From the NCBI GenBank assembly GCA_964551475.1, contig CAZKCI010000046.1:108280-172279 (forward strand): DNA of 64,000 nt, given 5' to 3'. Position numbers and translations under genes: made by a program. A model generated the notes under the pieces. That model saw only the letters and a list, made by a program, of their open reading frames with translations, searched no databases and was not told where the DNA came from. Positions 22,476 to 32,353 of the stretch are shown here, in pieces. The DNA comes from CAZKCI01 sp964551475. Lineage in GTDB: Bacteria > Auribacterota > Erginobacteria > Erginobacterales > CAZKCI01. The stretch's first letter is position 1, and each line of letters opens with the position of its first letter.

Positions 22476-23813
22476 ATGTCCACACCGGACTTGAGGCGTC
22501 GAGCGATCACCATCCTGCCGGCCGCCGCCCTCCTGATCCTCGCTTCGGCCGCTCCCTCCTTCGGCATGAATTTCATCTTTCAAGGACCGCAGTACTCGTT
22601 CCAGGCCCTGCGCGCGGTCGCCTCCGCTCCGATGGGCGGCGCCGACATCGGCGAGTGCCTCTCCACCATCTACCGGATCAAGGAGGGGGACGACGAGTCC
22701 TGGTTCCAGGAGTGGTCCAAGACCGCCCGGCGCCTGGAGGAGACGGCGATCCTCTTCCGGAAGCAGGGGAAGAGCGCCAGCGCGCGCGAGTGCTGGCTTC
22801 GCGCCTCCAACTACTGGCGGACCGCCGAGTTCTTCCTCCACGCCAACCCGGACGACCCCCGCATCGTCCCGACCTGGGCCAAGAGCCGGGACTGTTTCGT
22901 CGAGGCCGCCGCCCTCTCCCCCTCGCCGATCATCCGGGTCGACATCCCCTTCGAAAAGACCTCCCTCCCCGGCTACCTCTGCCTGGTCGACAGCTCCGGG
23001 AAGAAGCGCCCCCTCCTGATCGTCCACACCGGCTTCGACGGAACGGCCGAGGAGCTCTGCCTCTCCGTCGTCCAGCCGGCGCGGGAACGCGGCATCAACT
23101 GCCTCGTCTTCGAAGGGCCGGGCCAGGGCCAGGTGATCCGGATCCAGAAGATCCCCTTCCGCCATAACTGGGAGACCGTGGTTACACCGGTGGTCGACTT
23201 CGCCCTGACCCGCGGCGAGGTCGATCCGGCGAAGATCGCCCTGATGGGCGTCAGCATGGGCGGCTACCTCGCTCCCCGCGCCGCCGCCTACGAGAAGAGG
23301 CTCAGCGCCCTGATCGCCAACGGCGGGGTGTACGACTTCTACGCCGTCACCACCCGGCACGGGCCGCCGAACATGGAGGAGATCCTCGAAGACCCGGAGG
23401 CCTCCGCCGAGTACGACGTCGCCGTCCGGGAGATGATGAAGACCGACCCGAATCTCCGCTGGGTCTTCGGCCACGGGATGTGGGCCTTCGGGGCGTCCTC
23501 GCCGAGCGCCTGGCAGAAGATGCTCCGTCCCTACAAGTTGATAGATGAGGCGAAGAAGATCTCCTGCCCCACGCTGGTGGTCGATTCCGAGAACGACATC
23601 GACATGCCCGGCCAGTCCAAGCTGTTGTTCGAGGCCCTGACCTGCCCCAAGGATTTCCTCCTCTTCACCGCCGAAGAAGGCGCCGGGGAGCACTGCCAGG
23701 TGGGAGCGTCCCTGATCTCGAACGAGCGGATTCTCGGCTGGCTCGAGGATACCTTCAACCGGGCGAAGGCGCCTACTGCAGCGACGGCCGCCCTGGCCAC
23801 GAAAGGCAAATAA
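22476..23813 (+). CDS. Secreted alpha/beta hydrolase (FrsA / dihydropseudooxynicotine hydrolase-like)
   Basis: A 445-residue protein with an N-terminal signal segment (about residues 8-28, AITILPAAALLILASAAPSFG), a helical domain of about 130 residues, and an alpha/beta hydrolase core. The nucleophile elbow is ALMGVSMGGYLAPRA, the acid lies in VVDSENDIDMPG, and the catalytic His in EGAGEHCQVGA near residue 405. The oxyanion region is LIVHTGFDGTAEE. The arrangement (helical cap before the core, late GEHC motif) fits the FrsA-like family that includes C-C bond hydrolases. The substrate is unknown. AAAGGAA precedes the ATG at 22476. Confidence 0.85.
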   Translation: MSTPDLRRRAITILPAAALLILASAAPSFGMNFIFQGPQYSFQALRAVASAPMGGADIGECLSTIYRIKEGDDESWFQEWSKTARRLEETAILFRKQGKSASARECWLRASNYWRTAEFFLHANPDDPRIVPTWAKSRDCFVEAAALSPSPIIRVDIPFEKTSLPGYLCLVDSSGKKRPLLIVHTGFDGTAEELCLSVVQPARERGINCLVFEGPGQGQVIRIQKIPFRHNWETVVTPVVDFALTRGEVDPAKIALMGVSMGGYLAPRAAAYEKRLSALIANGGVYDFYAVTTRHGPPNMEEILEDPEASAEYDVAVREMMKTDPNLRWVFGHGMWAFGASSPSAWQKMLRPYKLIDEAKKISCPTLVVDSENDIDMPGQSKLLFEALTCPKDFLLFTAEEGAGEHCQVGASLISNERILGWLEDTFNRAKAPTAATAALATKGK

Positions 23814-23863
23814 TCTCAGGAACAACCGCCCAGTTGATCGGCGTTTTGATAGGTATCGACTCG

Positions 23864-23931
23864 AATCGCGACCCCGATAGTCCCGCACTTCTGCCGGGAC
23901 TATCGGGGCAGGCAGGAATGCCGCTCCCACG
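23864..23931. repeat. Dispersed 'GTGGGAGCG' repeat, copy 2
   Basis: Contains the inner palindrome gatagtcccgcacttctgcc...gggactatcgg and ends in the gccgctcccac arm. The same inner palindrome is in copy 5 (38994-39060). Confidence 0.8.
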
Positions 23932-23940
23932 GGGACATAA

Positions 23941-23980
23941 GTGATCAGTCATCAGTGATCAGTAACTGATAACTGATCGC
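23941..23980. repeat. Dispersed 'tgatcagt' repeat, copy 1
   Basis: Overlapping units of gtgatcagt, catcagtgatcagta and actgataactgatc. Similar runs lie at 39071-39089 and 59129-59208. Confidence 0.7.
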
Positions 23981-24007
23981 TGGTTACTTCTTTTTCGGTT
24001 AATGTTT

Positions 24008-24075
24008 TTGTGGGAGGGGCGTCTTCGCCCCGATCCATGTTGGCCCGGATCGCGGCAAGATGCCGCTCCCACAAA
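24008..24075. repeat. Dispersed 'GTGGGAGCG' repeat, copy 3
   Basis: Two arms, tttgtgggaggggcgtcttc and the mirrored gatgccgctcccacaaa, about 20 bases before the protease gene start. Confidence 0.8.
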
Positions 24076-24095
24076 ATGACGCGGAGGGCAGGAAG

Positions 24096-27000
24096 ATGAG
24101 ATCAATCCCCGTCGCCGTTGTTGCCGTTCTTTCCCTTGTTCTCCCCGGCTTGGCCAACGCCGCCGGACGGGATTCATTCGAGATCGGACTCCTCTCCCGC
24201 CGATTTGTTCCCTCCCCCGGCTTATCCGGACAAACGCGGGAACGGCTGGAGGCGGCGGGGCGAACGGCCCGCCAGAAGGGAGGCGAGCGCATCCACGCCC
24301 TCCTCCAGTTCGACCACATCCCTTCCCCCGCCGAACGCGCCGATCTCGAACGCGCGGGCGTCCGCCTCTTCTCCTACCTTCCCAACTATGCCTTCTATGC
24401 CTCGCTGCCCGCCGCGGAGCCCGCCTGGGCCGCGGCTCTCCCGTCCGTCCGCTGGCTGGGTGAGATCGCGACCGATGACCGCCTCTCGCCCGAAATCCGT
24501 TCCGGCGAGTTCGGTGCCTGGGCCCACGACACAGCCAGCGGGGAGACGGTCGTCCTGGTCAAGTTTTTCTCCGACGTTTCCCAGGATGAGTCGCGCGCGA
24601 TCCTGAGCCGGATCGGGGGAAAGGCGCTCTCCTGGACCGTCTCGATCAACACGGCTTCAGCGCAGATCAACCGGGAGAAGATCTCCGCCCTGGCCGAAGA
24701 GGACGGCGTGGAGTGGATCGAGCAGCCCCTCCCTCTCCTCACGCCGGTCAACGACCGCAACCGCGCCCGGGTGGGCGCCGAAGCCCTCTTCGATCCGCCC
24801 TACGGACTCGACGGGTCCGGCGTGGACGTCCTGGTCTTCGACGGCGGCCGGGCGTACTTCCACGACGATCTGGGGGCACGTCTCTCCTGGGGAGACAGCG
24901 CTGCCTTCGCCACACACGCCACCCACGTCGCCTGCACGATCTGCGGCAATGGGACGGTGAACTCGAATTACCGCGGGATGGCCCCCGCCGCCAATCTCCT
25001 TTCCCTGTCCTTCGATTATGACGGGACCGGCGTCTTTCTCTACACCAACCCCGGAGACATCGAGGCCGATCTTTACTACGCCAAAGTGGACTGGCCCCCC
25101 TCGGCCGACCTCCTCAACGCCTCGATCGGCACCAACACCGCCGCGAACGGCTTCCCCTGCCTGTACGAGGGGAATTACGGCGCGACCGACCTCCTTCTCG
25201 ACGCCATCGTCGCCGGCTCCCTGGGTGAGCCTTTCATCGCCGCCTGGGCCAACGGCAACGAGCGGGGCGGCCCCTGCGGCGGCGCTTTCCACACCACCGC
25301 CCCGCCGGCCTGCGCCAAGAACCCGATCCAGTCCGGAGCGACCGTCGCCGGAGACGACTCGATGTCGGTCTTCTCCAGCTGGGGACCGAGCGACGACGGG
25401 AGGATCAAACCCGTAGTCTGCTCCCCCGGCGTGCAGGTCGCCTCCTGCAACTCCGCGAACGGTTATGTCGAGATGAGCGGGACCTCGATGGCCTCGCCCA
25501 CCACTGCCGGGATCATCGCCCTCCTCCTCGAAGAGTTCCGCGACACCTACTTCGCCGGCTCCACCGACGTCGATTTCCTCCCCTCCTCGGCCAAGGCCCT
25601 CCTCATCCACACCGCCGCCGACCTCGGGAACGCCGGGCCCGATTTCCGCTTCGGCTACGGGAGGATCGACGGCCAGGCCGCCGCCGACGAGATTGTCGAA
25701 CAAAACCTCGGCGAGTTCTCGTTCGCGGCCACGGGCGACACCCGCTACTTCACGGTGGCCGTGGGCGAGGGAGAGAGCGAGATTAGGGCGTCGCTCGCCT
25801 GGGACGACCCCCCGGGTTCGCTCGCCGCGGAGAAGAAACTCGTCAACGACCTCGACCTCTTCCTCGTCGCTCCCGACGGGACCGTCCACCGTCCCTGGAT
25901 ACTCGATCCTCTTCATCCGGGCAATCCCGTCAGCAACGGGATAGACGATCTCAACAACCAGGAGCAGGCGGTCGTCTTCAGCCCCCAGAGCGGGGATTGG
26001 ACCGTCGGCGTCACCGCCGCCGTTCTCCCCCATCCTCCGCAGAGATACTCCCTGGTCTTCCCCGGCGCCTGGCTCGCCGGGACCACGCCGACTCCCGTCA
26101 CCGCTTTTTCTCCATCCCCCACTCCTTCGCCTTCGGACTACCGCGAGAGGCTTGGGAACGGCGGTTTCGAGAGCGGCTCCTATCCCTGGGCGTGGTATGG
26201 ATCGGCCGAGATCACGACCACCTGCGTCTTCGCGGGCTCCTACGCCGCCCGCCTCGGTGGCGCTTCCAGCGGGACCCTCTCCCAGAGATTCTCCATCTCC
26301 ACCGCGGCGACCTCCTCGCTCCTGGAATACGCCGTGCGCCTCCAGGCGACCAGCTACACCTACCTGGACTCGCTGGACGTGGAGATCCGGGATGAGAACG
26401 GAGGAACGATCACAACGCTCCAGTCCCTTAACAACTACGACGACGCCTACAACGGCGTCTGGACAGAGATGACATTCTGGCTCGGCCCCGAGTACTCCGG
26501 GCGGACGCTCCATGTCTACCTCCAGGCTGAGGCCCAGTCCCTAAACAACTACTGGTGCGTGGACAGCTTCAGCCTCAAGTCCTGCTTTCCCGACGGCTTC
26601 GTCTCTCCCACGCCGCACGGCTATATCACTCCCACGCCGACGCCGCCCCTTCTCCCCGTCCCCTTCTACGAGGATTTCGACGGGGCCTGGATCAACAACG
26701 CGCCCGAGGGCTGGACCAGGGAGTTCGTCTCCGCTGTCAGGGAGTGGATTCCGCTCGCGGGCGGCCCCAACGGCCATCCGCCGTCCGCTTTCGGCGGGGA
26801 GTTCAACGCTTTATTCTTCGGGGGCTACGGCCTCCAGACCCGCCTGATCACGCCCGCTCTGAATCTCAGTTCCTGCGTCTCCTCCCCGCGACTCTCCTTC
26901 CGCCTGGCGATGGAGGAATGGGACGGGGATCAGGACCTCCTCGATATCTACTACCGCCCCGGCTTCTCCGCCGCCTGGACACTCCTCACATCCCTATCGA

Positions 27001-29540
27001 AATCTCTCTCCCAGTGGACAGCCGTCTCACTCCTTCTCCCCGACCCAACCAACGAATATTCGATCCGTTTCGACCCGACCGGCAACTACGGCTACGGCGT
27101 CTGCCTGGACGACGTCTACATCGCGTGCGCCCCCTCGCCGACGGCGACGCCGGAGCCCTCCGCCACTCCCACGCCCGACGGCTACCACTCCCCCTCCCCC
27201 ACGCCGGAGAACTACGTCGCCCGTCTCGATCTCGCCTGGTCGACCTACCTGGGGGGAGTTTCCGACGAAATGTCCTATGGCTTCGCGCTCGACTCCCTGG
27301 GGAGAGCCTATCTCGCCGGCTACACCTATTCGTCCGATTTTCCCACCCTGAGCCCTTATCAAGCGACGCGGGGGGGATCGTCGACCTACACCGATGCCTT
27401 GGTTTCCATCCTCGACAGCGCCGGATCCTCTCTCCTCTATTCCACCTATCTGGGGGGTAACTACCACGACCGCGCCTACGACCTCGCGCTCGATCCGGCG
27501 GGGAACGTGTTCGTCGTGGGGGAGACCAGATCCGCGAATTTCCCCACGGTCAATCCCTATCAGCCTTCGCTCCGGCGCTCCAGCTATCGGGACGCCTTCC
27601 TAGCCTCCGTCTCCTCGGGCGGTTCCTCCCTCATCTTCTCCACCTACTTCGGAGGATTCGCCGCCGACTACGGCGTTGGCGTCACCTGCGGGACCGATGG
27701 AACGGCCTGGATCTGCGGCTACACCGAGTCTACCGACCTCCCGCTCCAGGACCCCCTCCAACCCGGCCATGGCGGAGGCACTTGCGACGGACTGGTCGCC
27801 TCGTTCTCCTCGACCGGTTCGCTCATCTATTCCACCTATTTGGGTGGAGGGGGCGAGGATTACCTCAACCGGATCGCCGTCGCGACCGGCGGAGACGCCC
27901 CCTGCCTTTTGGGGAGGACGACCTCCATGGACTTCCCCACCGTCGATTCCTATCAGCCCTCCCTCTCCCGTGTCAGCTACGACGCGGTACTGGCCAAACT
28001 CGCCTCCTCGGGTTCGGCCCTTCTCTTCTCCACCTACTTCGGGGGCGAGGGGAGCGAAGAGGGGGCCGCCCTGGCGCTCGGATCCGACGGGACGGCCCTG
28101 ATCGGCGGCTACACCTACTCGTCCGACTTCCCCACGCTCGCCTCCTGGCAGGGGACCTTCGCCGGCGGCCTGGTGGATGCCTACGCCGCCGGATTTTCGT
28201 CGGACAACGCCCTCATCTTCTCCTCCTACCTGGGCGGAGAGGGAGACGACATCGCCTATGCCGCGGCGATCGACTCGTCCGGGAGAAACCTCATCGGGGG
28301 CATGACCTCCTCGTCCGATTTCCCCCTCCTCCACCCCTATCAGTCCTCCCACGCGGGGGGCGACTATGACTGCTTCTTCTCCGCCATCCTCCCGTCGGGG
28401 GGCGGCCTCGTCTACTCATCCTACCTGGGAAGCTCGGATAACGACCAGTTCCGCGCTGCCGGGTTCGATTCGGCGGGCGGCGCGGTCCTCTTCGGGATTA
28501 CTGTCGGCGCGGATTTCCCCACCGCCAATCCTTATCAATCAAGCCTGGCGGGAGGACAGGACATCATCGTCTCCCGACTGAACTGGTCCGCCTACTACAC
28601 CACGCCCACCCCCGCGCCCACACTGACGCCCGAGGGCTATAAAACTCCCACACCCTCGCCCACACCGACGCCGACGGCGACACTGACACCGATACCGACG
28701 TTGACGCCCGAGAAGACAGCCACGCCGATCCCGACGCCGTCTCCCGCCCCCTCGCCCTCCCCCACGCCTTCCTGCGGACCGTCCGCGGCGCCGGATAAGG
28801 CCGCGATCGCCTCCGGAGACTTCGACGGCGACGGGAGGAGCGATTGCGCGGTCTTCCGACCCGCCTCCGGTCTCTGGTCCGTCCGCGGAATCAGCCGTTT
28901 CTACCTGGGAGGATCGGGCGACGCGGCGACGGCGGGAGACTTCGACGGCGACGGGACGAGCGAAGCCGCCGTCTTCCGGGAAGCTGACGGCCTCTGGGCG
29001 GTCGCCGGTCTTACCCGTCTCTATCTCGGACAGACCGGCGACCTCCCCGCACCCGGCGACTTCGACGGCGACGGGACGGGAGACATCGCCGTCTTCCGCG
29101 ACGGGACGGGCCGGTGGGCTGTGAACGGCCTGACCCAGATCACCTTCGGAGCTTCGGGCGACTGGCCGATCAACGGAGATTACGGTGGAGACGGGACCGA
29201 CGAACCGGCCGTCTTCCGTCCCGCTTCCGCGCTCTGGGCCGTCCGTGACTTCACCCGTTCCTATCTGGGAGGATCGGACGACTGGCCGGTGGCGGGAGAC
29301 TATGCCGGTGAGGGCGCGCGCAGGATCGCCGTCTTCCGCCCCTGCTCGGGTCTCTGGGCGATCCGCGGCTTGACCCGCTTCTACTTCGGAAACTGCTTCG
29401 ACTGGCCGCGGCCGGCCGATTACGACGGCGACGGCGCGGACGACAGCGGCGTCTTCCGGGGGAGCGCAAGCCTCTGGTCGATCCGCGGCGTCAGCCGGAT
29501 CTACTTCGGATCAACCGACGATATCCCGGTGACCAGATAG
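24096..29540 (+). CDS. Giant secreted subtilisin-like protease with SBBP and integrin-like repeats
   Basis: An 1,814-residue exported protein. A signal peptide (about 1-23) is followed by a propeptide-like domain and an S8 serine protease domain. Asp249 is in VLVFDGG, His274 in THATHVA, the oxyanion Asn lies near 386-388, and Ser464 is in MSGTSMASP, so all catalytic residues are present. A post-catalytic beta-domain, a Ser/Pro/Thr linker and two jelly-roll-like binding domains (starting near 686 and 856) follow. Then come about seven SBBP-type repeats (1041-1500, each near 'FSTYLGG...[11 protein letters not shown]...YQ'), a PTPTP linker, and seven VCBS/FG-GAP-like repeats (about 1565-1814, 'DFDGDG...AVFR...LW.VRG'). 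The layout suggests a cell-surface or released protease that binds a polymer. GGAGGG precedes the ATG at 24096. Confidence 0.92.
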   Translation: MRSIPVAVVAVLSLVLPGLANAAGRDSFEIGLLSRRFVPSPGLSGQTRERLEAAGRTARQKGGERIHALLQFDHIPSPAERADLERAGVRLFSYLPNYAFYASLPAAEPAWAAALPSVRWLGEIATDDRLSPEIRSGEFGAWAHDTASGETVVLVKFFSDVSQDESRAILSRIGGKALSWTVSINTASAQINREKISALAEEDGVEWIEQPLPLLTPVNDRNRARVGAEALFDPPYGLDGSGVDVLVFDGGRAYFHDDLGARLSWGDSAAFATHATHVACTICGNGTVNSNYRGMAPAANLLSLSFDYDGTGVFLYTNPGDIEADLYYAKVDWPPSADLLNASIGTNTAANGFPCLYEGNYGATDLLLDAIVAGSLGEPFIAAWANGNERGGPCGGAFHTTAPPACAKNPIQSGATVAGDDSMSVFSSWGPSDDGRIKPVVCSPGVQVASCNSANGYVEMSGTSMASPTTAGIIALLLEEFRDTYFAGSTDVDFLPSSAKALLIHTAADLGNAGPDFRFGYGRIDGQAAADEIVEQNLGEFSFAATGDTRYFTVAVGEGESEIRASLAWDDPPGSLAAEKKLVNDLDLFLVAPDGTVHRPWILDPLHPGNPVSNGIDDLNNQEQAVVFSPQSGDWTVGVTAAVLPHPPQRYSLVFPGAWLAGTTPTPVTAFSPSPTPSPSDYRERLGNGGFESGSYPWAWYGSAEITTTCVFAGSYAARLGGASSGTLSQRFSISTAATSSLLEYAVRLQATSYTYLDSLDVEIRDENGGTITTLQSLNNYDDAYNGVWTEMTFWLGPEYSGRTLHVYLQAEAQSLNNYWCVDSFSLKSCFPDGFVSPTPHGYITPTPTPPLLPVPFYEDFDGAWINNAPEGWTREFVSAVREWIPLAGGPNGHPPSAFGGEFNALFFGGYGLQTRLITPALNLSSCVSSPRLSFRLAMEEWDGDQDLLDIYYRPGFSAAWTLLTSLSKSLSQWTAVSLLLPDPTNEYSIRFDPTGNYGYGVCLDDVYIACAPSPTATPEPSATPTPDGYHSPSPTPENYVARLDLAWSTYLGGVSDEMSYGFALDSLGRAYLAGYTYSSDFPTLSPYQATRGGSSTYTDALVSILDSAGSSLLYSTYLGGNYHDRAYDLALDPAGNVFVVGETRSANFPTVNPYQPSLRRSSYRDAFLASVSSGGSSLIFSTYFGGFAADYGVGVTCGTDGTAWICGYTESTDLPLQDPLQPGHGGGTCDGLVASFSSTGSLIYSTYLGGGGEDYLNRIAVATGGDAPCLLGRTTSMDFPTVDSYQPSLSRVSYDAVLAKLASSGSALLFSTYFGGEGSEEGAALALGSDGTALIGGYTYSSDFPTLASWQGTFAGGLVDAYAAGFSSDNALIFSSYLGGEGDDIAYAAAIDSSGRNLIGGMTSSSDFPLLHPYQSSHAGGDYDCFFSAILPSGGGLVYSSYLGSSDNDQFRAAGFDSAGGAVLFGITVGADFPTANPYQSSLAGGQDIIVSRLNWSAYYTTPTPAPTLTPEGYKTPTPSPTPTPTATLTPIPTLTPEKTATPIPTPSPAPSPSPTPSCGPSAAPDKAAIASGDFDGDGRSDCAVFRPASGLWSVRGISRFYLGGSGDAATAGDFDGDGTSEAAVFREADGLWAVAGLTRLYLGQTGDLPAPGDFDGDGTGDIAVFRDGTGRWAVNGLTQITFGASGDWPINGDYGGDGTDEPAVFRPASALWAVRDFTRSYLGGSDDWPVAGDYAGEGARRIAVFRPCSGLWAIRGLTRFYFGNCFDWPRPADYDGDGADDSGVFRGSASLWSIRGVSRIYFGSTDDIPVTR

Positions 29541-29590
29541 TGAATGGGGAATGGGGAATGGTTAACCGGCAAAGCACGCCACTGATTGCC

Positions 29591-29675
29591 GTGGGAGCGA
29601 CATTCCTGCCTGCCCCGATTACCAACAGTTGTATACAAAGGTCGGGGTCGCGATCCCGATCGGTAGCCGCAGGCT
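29591..29675. repeat. Dispersed 'GTGGGAGCG' repeat, copy 4, joined to 'gtagccgcaggc' repeat
   Basis: Starts gtgggagcgacattcctgcc, continues to cggggtcgcgatcc, and is followed by ggtagccgcaggctttagcc. It lies between the convergent ends of the protease and the metal exporter genes. Confidence 0.75.
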
Positions 29676-30623
29676 TTAGCCGGCGTGGCAGCTCTTGTCC
29701 TCGCACCGATTGACCTCGACGAGGACATGCGCCAGGTGCGGGATATCCTTGAGGAGCCGCTTGTAGTGCTCCGGCTCCCGGGGACGGTGCGTGACGACGG
29801 ACACCCCGGCCGAATAGTGGCTCGATCCGACGTGCCACACGTGCAGATCCGCGAGCCGGTTGTCGGCGTCGCGCTCGATCGCTTCCCTGATCGCGACCCG
29901 GATCCGCTCGTCGACACCGCTGTCCATCAGTATGCTGCCGCTGTCCCGGATCAGTCCGTACGACCACCAGACGATCATGCCCGCGCCGACCAGGCCCATC
30001 GCCGGATCGAGCATCACCCATCCGAGATATTTCCCGGCGGAGAGGGCGACGATGGCCAGGACGGAGGTGAGGGCGTCGGCCAGCACGTGGAAGTAGGCGG
30101 AACGCAAATTATGATCGTGATGACGATGCCCGCGCTCTGCACCGGCCTCCGGACGCTCCCGGAGCATCAGGCCGCTGACCAGATTGACGAGCAAACCGAT
30201 GACGGCGACCAGGAGCGCCTCGTTGAAGCGGATGGCCTGCGGCTTGAACATCCGCAGGACCGCCTCCTGGGCCACGATCAGGGCCACCACGGCGAGCGCC
30301 ACGGCGCTGGCGAAGCCGCCCAGGACGCTGACCTTGCCGGTCCCGAATGTGAACCGAGGGCTCTTCGCGTGGCGGCGGGCGTAGCGGTAGGCGAAGAGAG
30401 CGATCCCGAACGCCGCGACGTGAGTCGCCATGTGCCAGCCGTCGGCGAGCAGGGCGAGCGAACCGAAGGACCAGCCCGCGGCCACCTCCACCGCCATCAT
30501 CGCCGCCGAGAGAATGGCGACCATGGTCGTGCTCTTCTCCGCTTGGGCGGAGTCGCCGGCGAAGTCATGGGAGTGCCGCTGCCGCTCCAGCTCCCGCAGA
30601 TGTATCTGGCTCTCCTTCAGCAT
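29676..30623 (-). CDS. Cation diffusion facilitator, DmeF-like metal exporter
   Basis: A 315-residue inner-membrane transporter of the CDF family, which exports Co2+, Ni2+, Zn2+ or Fe2+ in exchange for protons. Six helices are visible. The metal site motifs are LLADGWHMATH in helix 2 and SAYFHVLADALTS in helix 5. A His-rich cytoplasmic loop (RGHRHHDHNL) sits between helices 4 and 5, and a C-terminal cytoplasmic domain (ADLHVWHVGSSHYSAGVSVV) is present. The GWHM variant of helix 2 and the HDH loop suit the DmeF (cobalt/nickel) subgroup. The gene starts 11 bases after the caspase-like gene, so the two may be cotranscribed. Confidence 0.88.
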   Translation of the reverse strand: MLKESQIHLRELERQRHSHDFAGDSAQAEKSTTMVAILSAAMMAVEVAAGWSFGSLALLADGWHMATHVAAFGIALFAYRYARRHAKSPRFTFGTGKVSVLGGFASAVALAVVALIVAQEAVLRMFKPQAIRFNEALLVAVIGLLVNLVSGLMLRERPEAGAERGHRHHDHNLRSAYFHVLADALTSVLAIVALSAGKYLGWVMLDPAMGLVGAGMIVWWSYGLIRDSGSILMDSGVDERIRVAIREAIERDADNRLADLHVWHVGSSHYSAGVSVVTHRPREPEHYKRLLKDIPHLAHVLVEVNRCEDKSCHAG

Positions 30624-30633
30624 CCCCGTCTCT

Positions 30634-31923
30634 CTATTCCGATTCCGCCTGACGATAGCAAAACGACCCGTCTCCGAATATCACCGCTCCGAACGGCTCG
30701 ATCGGCCACTTGATTCCCCTCTCCCCGTCGCACTGGTGCTTGTCCCAACCCGCGAACCACTTGATTCTCTCCCGGTCGCTGTACGCCTTCCCCACCGTGT
30801 TGCCCTTTTTGATCGGCTCCACATACTCCCTCAAGTCTCCCATCCCGGCATTGTAGTCGGAGCCGGAGAAGACCGTCACGATGCTGTTCCTCGGCGACAT
30901 CGCCATGGACTGGGAAACGCAGTCGGCCGCCTCGTATCTGCCCAAGTCGAAATTCCCGGTCTTGCAGGCGAAGACGTCGGCGAACTTGATGTCGCAGGGG
31001 TTGTTGTAGAAGGCATCGGCGTGGACGTTCAGGAAGCCGTGCGGCCCGCCATGGCTGGAAAAACAGGCCCAGTCGTAGTGGCCCCGCCAGACCGCCTCCG
31101 GCAGTGTCCCGCCGAAATATTTCTCGACCTCTCCGCCGATGATCGCCTGCAGACACTTCTGGAAGTCGTCCGCCTGGCCGACATTGTCCGCGCAGGCTAC
31201 GATCCCGGTCCGGTATTCGGGGATCTCTCCCGTCCGCACGCTGTGATTCTTGTCCAAATACTTCCGGATTATTCCCGCCTCCACGTCCGGGTTGCCGTTC
31301 GTCCCCATTCCTCCCCCCAGCACCGGCAGCCAGTGCCCCCGGATGACCGACACCCAGATGTCCGGCGTCCAGTTGTCCTTCCCGGCGGTTTTGACGTGGT
31401 AGACGAGGTCGGTCCCGTTCCGGGTATAGCCGTGCTCGGCTTTGACGTTCCCGTAGAAATACATGCAGAGGGAGGGCGGAACGGGCCAGCCGTCGTTCGG
31501 GTAGACCAGGTAGCCGTTCCAGTTCGGCTCTCCCGGCCCGCGCGATAAATAGCGCGGCACGGGTATCTGGCCGATCAGCTCCACGCCGTCCAGGGGGGGG
31601 AGAGCCGAGTCATTGGCCATCGCCGCGATCTCGTCTCGGACCGCCCAGATGTCGCCGCCGTCATAGACTTTGGCGACCACGTACCACCCGTCGTCCTCCA
31701 GGTCATAGGCAAAGCGCTGGGCCTCGTAGGCCACGAGATCGCTCAATCGGTTGTCGATGAGCAGAAGCATGCTCTTGTTCGACGGGATCGCATAAAGCCG
31801 CCCTTTCCGGGACCGGCGGAGTTCGGGGTTCTGATACTTTAGGATGTCGGTGCGGTAAAACGGAGAGAACTTCGCCGGAAGCTCCGACCTCGGATCGGTA
31901 AAGCTTTTCGAATCGATATTCAT
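30634..31923 (-). CDS. Caspase-like (clan CD) peptidase domain protein, function unknown
   Basis: A 429-residue cytoplasmic-looking protein; no signal peptide is seen. The visible catalytic-type pair is His291 in CFSSHGGPHGFL and Cys320 in DVFACKTGNFDL, each behind a hydrophobic beta-strand, as in clan CD cysteine peptidases (gingipain C25, caspase C14, CHAT). The N-terminal half has a strand-helix pattern (KSMLLLIDNRLSDLVAYEA and WYVVAKVYDGGDIWAVRDEI) that fits the first part of a C25-like fold. The substrate is unknown. The ATG at 31923 has AAAGG nearby; an in-frame GTG is 21 bases upstream. It is divergent from the PaaX-like regulator with two operator palindromes between, and upstream of the metal exporter on its own strand. 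Confidence 0.7.
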   Translation of the reverse strand: MNIDSKSFTDPRSELPAKFSPFYRTDILKYQNPELRRSRKGRLYAIPSNKSMLLLIDNRLSDLVAYEAQRFAYDLEDDGWYVVAKVYDGGDIWAVRDEIAAMANDSALPPLDGVELIGQIPVPRYLSRGPGEPNWNGYLVYPNDGWPVPPSLCMYFYGNVKAEHGYTRNGTDLVYHVKTAGKDNWTPDIWVSVIRGHWLPVLGGGMGTNGNPDVEAGIIRKYLDKNHSVRTGEIPEYRTGIVACADNVGQADDFQKCLQAIIGGEVEKYFGGTLPEAVWRGHYDWACFSSHGGPHGFLNVHADAFYNNPCDIKFADVFACKTGNFDLGRYEAADCVSQSMAMSPRNSIVTVFSGSDYNAGMGDLREYVEPIKKGNTVGKAYSDRERIKWFAGWDKHQCDGERGIKWPIEPFGAVIFGDGSFCYRQAESE

Positions 31924-32026
31924 ACTCCAACCTTTCGCTTTCACCCGTATCGGATTTTCCCACAGCCTGTAACTTTTGATCCACCCTTTCTTTCCCCTCC
32001 CTTCCTATCAACCACCTTTTTCTATA

Positions 32027-32056
32027 ACAACTTTATTCCGATCGGAAAAAAGTGTC
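32027..32056. promoter_or_regulatory. Operator palindrome O1
   Basis: Core TTCCGATCGGAA at 32036-32047, outer arms acaactt (left) and aagtgtc (right). On the minus strand TAGACA, then 17 bases, then TAAAGT could be a promoter for the caspase-like gene whose spacer is the palindrome itself. A repressor bound there would block it. Confidence 0.7.
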
Positions 32057-32188
32057 TAAAACCGGTTCCCGAGAGACCCCGCCGGCGAACCGTATTCCAT
32101 CCCCATATACATCAAGGCGATCCGGCATATTTCCGATGTTCGCCGCCACTTGAGGGCAGGGCCATTTAAGGAATCATCCGCTCATTCT
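32057..32188. other. Divergent intergenic DNA between O1 and O2
   Basis: About 130 bases without a gene. It contains a short ccggcgaacc...gttcgccg inverted pair. It is part of the control region shared by the caspase-like and PaaX-like genes. Confidence 0.4.
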
Positions 32189-32220
32189 ATCACTTTCGTT
32201 CCGATCGGAATGGAAGTGTC
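32189..32220. promoter_or_regulatory. Operator palindrome O2
   Basis: Core TTCCGATCGGAA at 32199-32210 with outer arms CACTT (32191-32195) and AAGTG (32214-32218), each three bases away. This is the most symmetrical of the three copies. It lies about 135 bases before the PaaX-like start, upstream of a tatagt element at 32294-32299. Confidence 0.75.
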
Positions 32221-32353
32221 AGAGACAAATTTGGGAAGGGGCACCCCTCCCAACTAAAAATATATGCAAGAAAATCCCCCCGACAAGAGTCCTTATAGTG
32301 GGAGACATTATTGCATTCGCAATGAGCTGCTCGGCAAAATGGGAGGCGCGGAT

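Noticed and set aside
24657..26513. A 618-codon open frame antisense to the giant protease gene
   Set aside because: Gly/Val/Arg-rich shadow with no recognisable motif; the sense protein has intact catalytic residues.
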